Assembly (NCBI GenBank): GCA_028278245.1
Contig: JANQEQ010000168.1
Coordinates: forward strand, 44,633-108,632
Source of the DNA: Phycisphaerales bacterium
Lineage (GTDB): Bacteria; Planctomycetota; Phycisphaerae; Phycisphaerales; SM1A02
Reading direction: 5' to 3'
Length of the DNA: 64,000 nt
This document shows, in pieces, positions 43,381 through 52,424 of this stretch (within the stretch, counting starts at the first letter, position 1; each line of letters opens with the position of its first letter). The translations under genes and the position numbers were made by a program. The notes below the pieces were generated by a model. The model did no database searches. It had not been told where the DNA came from and saw nothing but the letters and a program-made list of their open reading frames with translations.

Positions 43381-44070
43381 TTATGCTACACGCTCATCGT
43401 GCTCCTGACGACGCCAGCCGCACTCCGGGCATCCGAGTGGTAGCTGGTAACGAAGATCAAAACCACACGTAGGACAGTGTCCCAGTAAAAAACGTCGATA
43501 GCGGCGCATCAATGTGAATAGGAGGTAACCAATGAATATCACACCTCCCCAGAAAACGACATTGATGATCAATCCTTGCCAGATTATTCCACCAGGGACA
43601 TCATGATTCCCAACTCTTACTACGCCTTCAGTATGAATTGTATGGTAGCGTCTTTTCCATGTACGTTGATTGAGCATGTGGCACGGCCAGCCGGTACGAT
43701 CTTCTATAAGGCAATATGTGTTGGGAACACCCATTTCGTGCATTGAATCCACACGTGTAGTCGACAGTATGCTTTTCCTGCAGCCTAATATGAGTTGAAT
43801 CTCATTATGCTCGGGGAGATTAGAGGACGACTTATCTAGACGTGGCCAACCAAAAACATCACCTTGTCGCCACCGTAGAGAATCTTCCTCGGAGTAGGTT
43901 TTATAGATCAATAATTTTCCTTGGTTTTTCTCACCCCACCAGCTGGCGACCAAATGGCAGCCGATTGCCAAAGAAAAACTCAATAATATCCCTCCCACAA
44001 AACACATTGCAGCAGGGAGGATCAACTGCCTGATGTATTTCCCAGCACCCACTGAATAGATCTCCATCAA
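43381..44070 (-). CDS. Membrane protein with C-terminal zinc ribbon (paralogue)
   Basis: The 229-residue protein has the same plan as the protein at 37837-38565: N-terminal helix (ILPAAMCFVGGILLSFSLAIGC), external region with a conserved GWPRLD, a helix after GIIWQGLIINVVFW, and the ribbon CPTCGFDLRYQLPLGCPECGWRRQE. The shared GIIWxGxxIN motif before the second helix supports common ancestry. It is only one base away from polA, so it may be co-transcribed with it. The function is unknown. Confidence 0.68.
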   Translation of the reverse strand: MMEIYSVGAGKYIRQLILPAAMCFVGGILLSFSLAIGCHLVASWWGEKNQGKLLIYKTYSEEDSLRWRQGDVFGWPRLDKSSSNLPEHNEIQLILGCRKSILSTTRVDSMHEMGVPNTYCLIEDRTGWPCHMLNQRTWKRRYHTIHTEGVVRVGNHDVPGGIIWQGLIINVVFWGGVIFIGYLLFTLMRRYRRFLLGHCPTCGFDLRYQLPLGCPECGWRRQEHDERVA

Positions 44071-44149
44071 GAACGATTTGGTGCAATTGATACGGAACCG
44101 GAGTGGAGTTGGTTCTCAACCCTGACTGCATTCTGCTAAATCAAAAGAG

Positions 44150-45367
44150 TTACGTTGACTTGTTTTCAGTGTTCTTTTCGTAGAGCTGTTGTATGAGTGT
44201 CAGGTAGGCTTCACTGGGCTTGATATCCCGCCTGGCCATGACTGCTTTCATCATCTCGATGAATTTGGCGTAGCGATAGAGGTGTTCACCCTTATCTGTT
44301 AACCACGAAAATCGCCTCACGGTTGTGGGTGGGGGTGCGGTGGTCGCGATCATAGCGCCGGTGCTGAGAACCGTGCCGGTCATAATCCGGGTACAGATTG
44401 CGGTTTTAACATGGTCGCCGAAAATCGTCCCCAGGAACGTCATGCCGGTTTGATAGCGACGTCCATCCGGCTCCAGCTTCATCACCACTTGGGAGTAGGT
44501 ATTCAACAGATTGCTGTTGGTTGTTCCTGCCCCAAGATTGACCCATTTCCCCACATAAGAATCCCCCAGATGACCATCATGTGCCTTGTTGGAAAAGCTC
44601 TGAAACACCGTCGCGCCAACTTCGCCCGCCACCTTGCACATGGGACCGATTGCTGTATGCGCCTTGATGAGTGTCTGATCGAGCACGGTTGAGCCATGTC
44701 CGATCGCACATGGTCCACAGAGAATTGCACCGGGGCGAATTACCACATCTGCTTCGATGGCAATTGGACCTTTTTCCGCATCGAATGTGACATCGGGATA
44801 CACCTTGGCTGAGCGATGGACTTTGACCGGATGGTGCCCGAGCACGGGAAGGTCAACATGCGGCACCATCGCATCGTGCATCTGCAACAGGTCAATATCG
44901 TAAGACACCGTTTCCTTGAGTCGACCAATGATTTCCCACGCATAGTGATACAACGCACCTCGGGAAACTGTCTGGGTTTTCACGCGATCCGGCAATTCAC
45001 AGGAATCCAGAAACATGGGAACATCTTCCCGCTGCAATCGGGCAGCAATCACGTGTTCCGTTTCTTCATCGATCAGCGCCTCATCAGTGCGCAACTTCAA
45101 TGGAACTTGTGGAATAACCCAGCGGCCGTTGATACACAGAAATTCTGAACCGGTCGGCAATTGATTGATGGGCGTATTGGTTCGATCCGCCACGACGCCG
45201 CTCAAACGTGGCGGCACCCAATACGCTGCCGGAGTTTGCGCAAGGGCCACGGTTAGCCGTTTCCCGGTGGTAAACATACCGGTTCGGATTTCAAACGCAG
45301 CACGGAGATCGGTAAGTGGTCCGAACTCGCCACGGACGTCATCAAACAGAATCATGGGAATTGCCAT
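44150..45367 (-). CDS. Alternative GlmU-type sugar-phosphate nucleotidyl/acetyltransferase
   Basis: The 405-residue protein is similar to the 'alt_bact_glmU' family seen in Bacteroidetes and Planctomycetota. The N-terminal part begins ILFDDVRGEFGPLTDLRAAFEIRTG and includes LCINGRW. The C-terminal half (from about 190) is a left-handed parallel beta helix of hexapeptide repeats (AEKGPIAIEADVVIRPGAIL, GHGSTVLDQTLIKAHTAI, GTTNSNLLNTYSQV). Family members stand in for GlmU in UDP-N-acetylglucosamine synthesis. Its position upstream of mreBCD fits a cell-wall role, but the catalytic centre for nucleotidyl transfer is not clearly conserved. Confidence 0.78.
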   Translation of the reverse strand: MAIPMILFDDVRGEFGPLTDLRAAFEIRTGMFTTGKRLTVALAQTPAAYWVPPRLSGVVADRTNTPINQLPTGSEFLCINGRWVIPQVPLKLRTDEALIDEETEHVIAARLQREDVPMFLDSCELPDRVKTQTVSRGALYHYAWEIIGRLKETVSYDIDLLQMHDAMVPHVDLPVLGHHPVKVHRSAKVYPDVTFDAEKGPIAIEADVVIRPGAILCGPCAIGHGSTVLDQTLIKAHTAIGPMCKVAGEVGATVFQSFSNKAHDGHLGDSYVGKWVNLGAGTTNSNLLNTYSQVVMKLEPDGRRYQTGMTFLGTIFGDHVKTAICTRIMTGTVLSTGAMIATTAPPPTTVRRFSWLTDKGEHLYRYAKFIEMMKAVMARRDIKPSEAYLTLIQQLYEKNTENKST

Positions 45368-45462
45368 AGTGTCAGCTTACCTTTGATTCTCAGTTACGTC
45401 AGCCGCGGTTGGCGGTTCTCCCTGATTGAAATTCCACTGAAATGTGTGTGCGAGTCAGTTGG

Positions 45463-46041
45463 TCACCAGGCAGATCGTCGTTTGCGCGCTATCTGGAAAT
45501 CCCACAGGGGAAGTGTACGCACCAACAACCACCCCACAGGAATCGCCAACAGGGCGGAATAAAGTACCGCGATGAAACGCTGCAGGAGGGCTTTCGTGGC
45601 TGATGTCTCAAAATACACCGTGCCCAGGCTCTCGGGATACCACGACCGTACAACGAAAATACCGACTGTTACGACACTCACCACCAGGCCGCAAAGCAGA
45701 GTCAGCAGCACAATCGTAAGCACCCTCTCACGAAATACCAGAGAGCGAAGCTGCAGCAGCAACAATCCGCCTATCACATATCCCAGTGCATGAGGGCCAG
45801 CGATAAAAACGATTCCCCCACCCTCGCGAAATAGCCCTGTGGATATATCCACCAGCAAGCCCAGCAGCCAGAACATCCAAAGAGCAATGACACGCGGAGC
45901 AAAGAGAGCCAGAAAGACCACAAAACACAACAGGAAGCTTGGTGATACTCCCCCCATTGAATTGAGCGCGGGGATCTGACTAGCGCCGGTTTCCAGCGCC
46001 AGAAAAATGTAGGCAAAGATGACAAATACAACCCATCTCAT
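45463..46041 (-). CDS. mreD: Rod shape-determining protein MreD
   Basis: The 192-residue protein has about five to six membrane helices; the charge pattern and the block WLLGLLVDISTGLFREGGG (helical repeat with D and G) are typical of MreD. It overlaps mreC by four bases, and with mreB forms the classic BCD order. MreD is weakly conserved, so assignment relies on context. It supports cell elongation with MreC and MreB. Confidence 0.85.
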   Translation of the reverse strand: MRWVVFVIFAYIFLALETGASQIPALNSMGGVSPSFLLCFVVFLALFAPRVIALWMFWLLGLLVDISTGLFREGGGIVFIAGPHALGYVIGGLLLLQLRSLVFRERVLTIVLLTLLCGLVVSVVTVGIFVVRSWYPESLGTVYFETSATKALLQRFIAVLYSALLAIPVGWLLVRTLPLWDFQIARKRRSAW

Positions 46042-46934
46042 TGATCTGCCCCCCCTGATGTGGATTCATCTTCGTTGAGCAGCGTCACGCGATGCAACTG
46101 GAAAGCGGAATATCGCGGTGTGACATAAATCACCTGTCGGAGAGGTGCTTCATCTTTGACCTGAATCGACGTGATAGAACCGATGATCATTCCCTGAGCA
46201 GCCCCTGGCCAGGAAGGATCATCGAGTACAACCAGATCACCTGACGCAAGCGCCCAGATGGTTTCCGCATCGCCGATGAACGTGCCGTCATCCTGAGGTT
46301 GTAATTGCACACGATGGACTCCGCTGGATCCCGATGCCTGCTGATCCTGATGAAACACTGCCGCACGGATGTAACCTGCCTGCCCCGGTTTTGCGCCGGT
46401 GATGGGTTGCAGCCAGCATGAAAAACGTGACACATTGATGACTCGACCTATCAAATGCACCCCGCCGTACACCGCAAATGAGTTGGTTGAAATCCCTGAC
46501 AGCGATCCGCCGCGGAGTTCCATCGGCCCGTGCAGCTGGTTGGGATTACGGCTGATGATCGCAGCACTCATCAGTGAAATCGGCGTGTTCAGCGCCTCTA
46601 CCGGCACGCGCTGCAATTGCTCAAGCTGTTCCTGAAGCTCCTGTACTCGCAGTTCTGCCTTCCGATACAGCTGCGCGAATGTCTCTGCTTCAAGCTGCAG
46701 GTCACGCATCTCAGGATCATCAGCAACATCAGAAATCTGACTGGGCGGCGGACGAAGTGCTTCTCCAACCCAACTCCCCAGCAGTCGCCCTGGAGCCATG
46801 ACAAATCCCATGAGTTCAGCAGGCACGCCGACCCATTTCACCGCGGAGGTGGGCAGCAGAGACAGAATCACAGTCAAGACGATGACCCCGGGAAATACGA
46901 TGTGAGATCGGGAAATCGTCCTGATGGTGGGCAT
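46038..46934 (-). CDS. mreC: Rod shape-determining protein MreC
   Basis: I start at the ATG at 46934, which puts one membrane helix (VIVLTVILSLLPTSAV) near the N-terminus; the longer frame from 47069 overlaps mreB. The 298-residue protein continues with a coiled coil (ETFAQLYRKAELRVQELQEQ) and the two-barrel periplasmic region with LHGPMELRGGSLSGI and GVHLIGRVINVSRFS. It links the cytoplasmic MreB filament to the wall synthesis complex. Confidence 0.9.
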   Translation of the reverse strand: MPTIRTISRSHIVFPGVIVLTVILSLLPTSAVKWVGVPAELMGFVMAPGRLLGSWVGEALRPPPSQISDVADDPEMRDLQLEAETFAQLYRKAELRVQELQEQLEQLQRVPVEALNTPISLMSAAIISRNPNQLHGPMELRGGSLSGISTNSFAVYGGVHLIGRVINVSRFSCWLQPITGAKPGQAGYIRAAVFHQDQQASGSSGVHRVQLQPQDDGTFIGDAETIWALASGDLVVLDDPSWPGAAQGMIIGSITSIQVKDEAPLRQVIYVTPRYSAFQLHRVTLLNEDESTSGGADQ

Positions 46935-47029
46935 GGGAAGTTGGCCCGGCAATAAAGAAAAGCAATCACGATGAGAACGAAACAGGGTGTCGAAACGATG
47001 AATTTCCGGCTGAATTGAGCACCACTGAA

Positions 47030-48082
47030 TCAGAGATCGTCCATGTCCGATTCCATGGTGGATTTCCATTCTTCGAGATTTTCCAGATAAATGCTGGTAC
47101 CTCGCGCCACGCAGGTAATCGGTTCATCCGCCACACGTACATCCAGACCGGTGGCGTTTGACAGCACCACATCGATACCTCGCAGGAGAGCACCCCCGCC
47201 AGCGAGGACGATGCCGTTATCGATCAGATCTGCAGCGAGTTCCGGCTCAGCTCGTTCCAGTGTGCGCGTGACCGTCTCAATGATTGATGACACCGGTTCC
47301 TGCAGAGCTTCACGAATTTCCTCGCTCGTGACTGTGGTTTTACGGGGCAGACCAGAGATATTGTCCCGGCCGCGAACATCCATCGTCTGGTTCTCGTCGA
47401 CTTGTGCTGCAGAACCGATGTCGATCTTGATGCGCTCGGCCGTCTGCTCCCCGATCGTGAGATTGTAATTCTTTTTCATGTGATGGATGATTGCTTCATC
47501 CATATCGTCACCGGCTACGCGCACCGACTCGCAGGAAGCGATATCCGCAAGGGACATGATCGCGACTTCTGTTGTTCCTCCCCCGATGTCGATGATCATG
47601 CTTGCCGTCGGTTCCACAATCGGCAAACCCGCACCGATACCCGCTGCCATGGGTTCTTCCACCAAGTAAACCCTGCGCGCTCCGGCACGAACCGCAGAAT
47701 CGAGCACCGCACGCTTTTCCACTGCCGTAATGCCGGAAGGAATGGCAATGACGACGCGTGGGCCGAAGATCCTGCTCCTGCCGTTCACCTTTCGAATGAA
47801 ATAGCTGAGCATCGCTTCGGTGATTTCAAAATCACTGATGACTCCGTCCTTGAGCGGACGTATCGCGCTGATTGATCCGGGCGTTTTCCCCAACATTTCT
47901 TTAGCTGACCACCCGACCGCATTGCCGTTATTCAGAACCTGGTTTGTGCCACGTTTGACCGCAACCACGGACGGCTCGTTGAGCACAATACCTTCCCCAC
48001 GGACGCATACCAGCGTATTGCAGGTTCCCAGGTCGATACCCATGTCGACGCCGAACCATCCAAGGAGCTTGTCCAGAAGCAC
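47030..48082 (-). CDS. mreB: Actin-like rod shape protein MreB
   Basis: The 350-residue protein has all ATPase motifs: DLGTCNTLVCVRGEGIV (phosphate 1), VVIAIPSGITAVEKRAVLD, EPMAAGIGAGLPI, MIIDIGGGTTEVAIMSL (phosphate 2) and VLAGGGALLRGID (adenosine). It polymerises under the inner membrane to guide elongation. It is the first gene of mreBCD on the minus strand, 95 bases before mreC. Confidence 0.96.
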   Translation of the reverse strand: MLLDKLLGWFGVDMGIDLGTCNTLVCVRGEGIVLNEPSVVAVKRGTNQVLNNGNAVGWSAKEMLGKTPGSISAIRPLKDGVISDFEITEAMLSYFIRKVNGRSRIFGPRVVIAIPSGITAVEKRAVLDSAVRAGARRVYLVEEPMAAGIGAGLPIVEPTASMIIDIGGGTTEVAIMSLADIASCESVRVAGDDMDEAIIHHMKKNYNLTIGEQTAERIKIDIGSAAQVDENQTMDVRGRDNISGLPRKTTVTSEEIREALQEPVSSIIETVTRTLERAEPELAADLIDNGIVLAGGGALLRGIDVVLSNATGLDVRVADEPITCVARGTSIYLENLEEWKSTMESDMDDL

Positions 48083-48267
48083 GAAATCGTCTCCATCAGC
48101 GAAGGGATATGGTGATTACCGAACGCAAAAAACCGCCGTTCTCCCCATCGACCATGTACCCAAGTCCATGTGAATCATAAGGCAAGAGTGACAACCCTGC
48201 ACGCGGATCATCCCGGTGGGGAGAGGAAAATATTCAGTTCACTTTGATTTTGAGAGCCGCCAGATGG

Positions 48268-48432
48268 TCAATTCACCAACGTAATCAGTCCTCCGCCATG
48301 CTCCATATTCGCTCGGGCAAGAATGAAGATGCCGATCGCCAGAATGATGAGAGCCACAAAGAGCAGGCCGGTATAAACATCGAGGCTACCACCGGATTTT
48401 CGTGTCGGAGGTGAATTGAATTGGCTCATCAT
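48268..48432 (-). CDS. Small single-pass membrane protein, 54 aa
   Basis: Starting at an ATG-ATG pair (48432/48429), the frame encodes a polar N-terminus (SQFNSPPTRKSGG), one membrane helix (YTGLLFVALIILAIGIFIL) and a short tail (ANMEHGGGLITLVN). The helix, coding-like composition and tight fit between mreB and the coiled-coil gene on the same strand support it as a real gene. I do not know the family. Confidence 0.6.
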   Translation of the reverse strand: MMSQFNSPPTRKSGGSLDVYTGLLFVALIILAIGIFILARANMEHGGGLITLVN

Positions 48433-48487
48433 GGGGTGTTCCCTTATCGTTTCGGGCTTTTTGATCGCTGGTTACTCTGTTTCAGGG

Positions 48488-49375
48488 TCAATTGCGTCCC
48501 TTGCGGGCGGTGACGCGTTGCCCCACCTGAACCATACCGCGCTCCTGGGGATTTTCGTGAGAAATGACGCCGGTGGCTTTGTTGATATCAACCGAAATGA
48601 CACGGAGGTTACCGATGAATGTGCCGCCCTGGCTGATGATCATCGTCCAGCCCTGCTTCACACCATCGCGTGATCCTGCATCAATCTCGGCCAGAATCTG
48701 ATCTCCGTTTCGCCGGACACTGATGATTGTGGCGTCAAGATTGATATCGGGATAGACACCGATATTTGCTCGATCACTGGGAAGATCACCGTGGATCGCA
48801 ACAAAGGCACCCAGTTTACTCATAGCATCAGCATGCTCATCTCTGACCTGTTGTAGTTCTTCCTCCAATGCGCGACGGGCCGCGATCGCAACACTCAACT
48901 GACTTGTGACATCACGTAGTGCTTCGTCGAGTTCGACGATCTGTCGCTCACTGGCCAGCGCCCTTTCCCGCAGTGCTCGCAGCTCTTCAACGAGGCTTTC
49001 GGTCAGTTCCTGATTTGCCTGAGCCGTTACTGCCATAACGCCGATGTCCGTTCTGATTTCCGCCTGCATGCTGCGGGCAGTTGCCAGTTCACTTTCCAGT
49101 CGGCGAATTTCGACATCCTTCTGCGCAAGCTGATCGGTTAGCTCACGCTTATCTCGCAGGAGAAGTTCCGATTCGGTTTTCAGTCTGCCTTCGGCTGTCG
49201 CGTTGCGGCTGGTTTCGGCCTGCAATCGTGTGTTGGCGACATTCGCTTGCGCCTGAGCCTGATCGAACTTCGATTTGAAGGTCTCCTCGTTCTGAGCATA
49301 CACCACGACCAGCGGAACCATCATGATCGCTAGAAGTGAAACCAACACGATGAAAATTTTTGTCAGCACATGCAC
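48488..49375 (-). CDS. Coiled-coil envelope protein with MreC-like C-terminal barrel
   Basis: The 295-residue protein has an N-terminal signal or anchor helix (IFIVLVSLLAIMMVPLVVVY), a long coiled coil (about 30-185; repeated Ala/Glu/Leu heptads), then a beta-rich domain (ISVRRNGDQILAEIDAGSRDGVKQGWTMIISQGGTFIGNL). The last part resembles MreC/FlgT-type small barrels (IxxGSxDGVxxGM...G). It lies upstream of the mre genes on the same strand. I infer a role in the cell envelope; the exact family is not known. Confidence 0.65.
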   Translation of the reverse strand: MHVLTKIFIVLVSLLAIMMVPLVVVYAQNEETFKSKFDQAQAQANVANTRLQAETSRNATAEGRLKTESELLLRDKRELTDQLAQKDVEIRRLESELATARSMQAEIRTDIGVMAVTAQANQELTESLVEELRALRERALASERQIVELDEALRDVTSQLSVAIAARRALEEELQQVRDEHADAMSKLGAFVAIHGDLPSDRANIGVYPDINLDATIISVRRNGDQILAEIDAGSRDGVKQGWTMIISQGGTFIGNLRVISVDINKATGVISHENPQERGMVQVGQRVTARKGRN

Positions 49376-49608
49376 GGAAAAACCCTCGTGATTTCAGGCA
49401 ACAGAGAAATATCAGGCTGGCGGGTCGGTGATGTCGGCAAAGCTTTGCAAACCCCGGATATTGACTCCCGATCATCCAGCCGTCAAACATGCGAAAAAGG
49501 TAATTCTACGAGAAAAAAACAATTTCCCGCAGGAAAATGACAGAACTTCTTTTCTACCTCCACCGATGATTTGTGTCAATAGCGAAGCCGGTTCCGCTTT
49601 GACGGTGT

Positions 49609-50697
49609 TCAACGTACCGTCTGGCACAATTCGAGGATCGCAGAAGCAGCAGATACCTGGACCACCGGATTCGGATCGTCCAGCATGACTGCTAATCTGG
49701 GGAAGGCTACCTCATCTCCCAGGGCTCCCATCGTATGAGCTGCCTGTGCCCGCAGCACATAACTTTCCTCATACATGTACTCAAACGGCACATCGAGCGA
49801 GATCTGGCCAGGCTCAATGCTCCCCAGAGCCGCCGCTGCCGCCAGACGCACTTCAGCAGGACGCTGGAATTTCCCGGATCGATGGACGAGATTCTGCAAA
49901 TCAGCAGAGGCACCCTCATCACCCAATCGACGGCAGATCTGACAAGCCAGAACCGTCAATTCCGCCTCCTCCGGTCGGGCATATAAAGCTGCGTGGATGG
50001 GGTGGAGATCTTTTTCCGATCCACCGAGCATTGCCAATGCCTCTGCCAGTTGCAGTTCGACCATCTTGATCCGAGCGGGGGTTGCTTGAGGCGTGGGTGC
50101 TCCCACTGCAAGTCGGATCATCGGGATGGCCGATCGATTACCTAATTCCCCAAGAATGTTCGCTGCATTTGCTCTGACCTCCGGATCCTCGCTCATCAAC
50201 ATGGTTGATAATGGTGTGGGATCGACAGGCTCACCGGCCTGGCGTAAGGCATAGATCGCAGCAGCTCGCACCGATGGAGAAGGATCGCGAAGCAGCGCTT
50301 CCAGTCGATCATTGTGTTCGGTCAAACTGTTGCGACCCACGGTCATCGCCGTGATGTAACGTACTCCGCGATTGTCATCATGAAGGAGTACAGGAACATA
50401 TCTCCTCAGATAGTCCGGGGCATATTGGAGCGCTTCTACAGCATTTGCCCTCAGCAGAGGATTCGTTGATTCAGCAGCCTGCATCAGCAGGGAAATCGCG
50501 TTAGCGCGGAGATCCTCGGGAGTTGCATACACCGAAATCGTTTCATCAGCGTTCAATGCTGCGTCCGTTGCCTGACCCTGATACACGGAATGGCTTTTCG
50601 TGCTCCAGGTTCCCGTGGGCTTGGTTTCTCTCGCGCAGCCGCCTAGCAGGAGAAGCAAGCAGCCGATCAATGCACATGCTGTTGTTTTTTTATTCAT
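49609..50697 (-). CDS. HEAT-repeat lipoprotein
   Basis: The ATG at 50697 lies 8 bases after AAGGA. The 362-residue product has the lipobox LLGGC and then six or more HEAT-like repeats (LLRDPSPSVRAAAIYALRQAGE, LMSEDPEVRANAANILGELGN, MLDDPNPVVQVSAASAILEL). These repeats form a solenoid for protein binding. It probably sits on a membrane facing the periplasm. The partner is unknown. It starts just after lnt on the same strand. Confidence 0.82.
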   Translation of the reverse strand: MNKKTTACALIGCLLLLLGGCARETKPTGTWSTKSHSVYQGQATDAALNADETISVYATPEDLRANAISLLMQAAESTNPLLRANAVEALQYAPDYLRRYVPVLLHDDNRGVRYITAMTVGRNSLTEHNDRLEALLRDPSPSVRAAAIYALRQAGEPVDPTPLSTMLMSEDPEVRANAANILGELGNRSAIPMIRLAVGAPTPQATPARIKMVELQLAEALAMLGGSEKDLHPIHAALYARPEEAELTVLACQICRRLGDEGASADLQNLVHRSGKFQRPAEVRLAAAAALGSIEPGQISLDVPFEYMYEESYVLRAQAAHTMGALGDEVAFPRLAVMLDDPNPVVQVSAASAILELCQTVR

Positions 50698-50708
50698 TGT
50701 CATTTCCT

Positions 50709-52424
50709 TTACCGTGTTCCAAGAAACGATCTTACCATCACCAGTGCGGTTAATGCCATGCAGAGCCAACCCCAGAAGTCTCCCAAACGGGCATATAGCG
50801 TTTGACGCGAATCAAGGGGCAGGCTGGACAGAAGATACCCTGATTGACGAGCCTGACCATATCGTCCTTCGCCGATTGTGCCAATGATGCGTCCGACTGA
50901 ATCGATTGCAGAACTCAAACCTGTATTGACTACGCGCATCATGGGGACACGATTCTCAACACATCGAAATCGTGCAATCTGCGTATGTTGCGCTCGGGCA
51001 GTATCGTAATCACCGAACCACCCGTCATTACTGAGATTGACAAAGGCATCAATGCGTTTCCTGCCATTGTGATAAGCCGATTTTCGGCATAACTCGGCTA
51101 CCGTATCCTCGTAGCATATGGGGGTGGCAAGGGTGAATGATCCCTCAGACCACGGTACCTCAATGACCTTGGGTTCGGTGCCCTGATCCAGATCAAAGGT
51201 CATTCCACCTGCCCCGATTGCTAAAAATTGCTGCTCCAGCCAGGGCCAGGCAGAAATGTACGGCATCGTCTCACCGAATGGTGTGAGAAAACACTTGTCG
51301 TACCGTTGGTAAGGTTGACTGCCGGTGATGAGATACGCAGAGTTGTAGTTTTTTGTCCAATCCCAGCGTGGATTCTCATTGTTTTCATCGGTGACCAGAT
51401 GCAATCCCAGAAAACAGGCTGCACCAACGAGCAACGGCCTGTCCATGACCTCACCCAGATGAATTGCCCCCTGAGCGATCGAGAGATTCATCTGTTGTTT
51501 GTGTTGCCTGAGTGTGTCCAGAGTTTCCTGATCCAATCCTAATCCGGGCAGCATGGTCTCCGGCCAGATAATCAAGTCTGCTATCTGATTGGTTTCGTTA
51601 AAGATCGTGTAGGTATTCGTGAAGAATCTTGTTGCATCCTTTCGCTGCTGCTCCATTGACCACGCAATTTTATTGCTCTGGGGGAGATTAGTCTGAATTG
51701 CCAGTAGTGTTGGACCGGGTCGCAGGCAGTTCTTTTGATTGATACGCCACACGCCATACCCCACGTTAGCCATAATAATCACAGTCGCAGCACTGACGAT
51801 CCACCATTTGCATCGTCGTTGACAATCCCCATGATTCGAGCTGAAAATATCAATGACCAAACCGGCAATCATCGCGACCAAAAAAGAAATGAAGTAAGTC
51901 CCCAGTAGATCAGTTGATTGGATCGCCAGCGGTATTTCCGCCAGAGGGTGAGCCAACAGATACCACGGATACCCGTGAAAAACTATTTCACTTCTCAGGA
52001 ATTCTATACCCACCCATAAAACGGGCAGAGTAATCGACCAGGGTAGACGTGACAGCTTCGGATGTTTGGCCACTCGACTGATCACCCACACGAAAAATGA
52101 GGGATAGAGTGAAAGATAAAGCGCGAGGAAGGGATATCCCCACGCTGAGACCGGAATGATCCAGCGTTGAATCCACAGCCATTGAATCGTCTGAATGACA
52201 AATACCACTATGATCGCTCTACGAGTAGATCGCGAGCGGCTGGCCAGCAGCACCAGAGGAATCGGGGCAAGCAATGCCAACGGCCAGATATACACTGGTG
52301 GAAGTGCCAGAACGAATAGAGCCACATTCAAAACGGCAAGTGCGATGGTTGTGTGGAGCGCGTGTGGCTGATCACGTCGGCGACTACCAGCAGCTTTGGC
52401 CTGTGATTCCTCACTTACCTGCAT
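50709..52424 (-). CDS. lnt: Apolipoprotein N-acyltransferase
   Basis: From the ATG at 52424 (overlap of 14 bases with accD) the 571-residue protein has an N-terminal set of about six to seven membrane helices, then a nitrilase-like catalytic domain: LIIWPETMLPG (Glu), RYDKCFLTPFGETMPY (Lys region) and TPICYEDTVAE (Cys), forming the Glu-Lys-Cys triad. It adds the third acyl chain to lipoproteins in the inner membrane, consistent with the many lipoproteins in this window. A last helix follows the domain. Confidence 0.92.
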   Translation of the reverse strand: MQVSEESQAKAAGSRRRDQPHALHTTIALAVLNVALFVLALPPVYIWPLALLAPIPLVLLASRSRSTRRAIIVVFVIQTIQWLWIQRWIIPVSAWGYPFLALYLSLYPSFFVWVISRVAKHPKLSRLPWSITLPVLWVGIEFLRSEIVFHGYPWYLLAHPLAEIPLAIQSTDLLGTYFISFLVAMIAGLVIDIFSSNHGDCQRRCKWWIVSAATVIIMANVGYGVWRINQKNCLRPGPTLLAIQTNLPQSNKIAWSMEQQRKDATRFFTNTYTIFNETNQIADLIIWPETMLPGLGLDQETLDTLRQHKQQMNLSIAQGAIHLGEVMDRPLLVGAACFLGLHLVTDENNENPRWDWTKNYNSAYLITGSQPYQRYDKCFLTPFGETMPYISAWPWLEQQFLAIGAGGMTFDLDQGTEPKVIEVPWSEGSFTLATPICYEDTVAELCRKSAYHNGRKRIDAFVNLSNDGWFGDYDTARAQHTQIARFRCVENRVPMMRVVNTGLSSAIDSVGRIIGTIGEGRYGQARQSGYLLSSLPLDSRQTLYARLGDFWGWLCMALTALVMVRSFLGTR

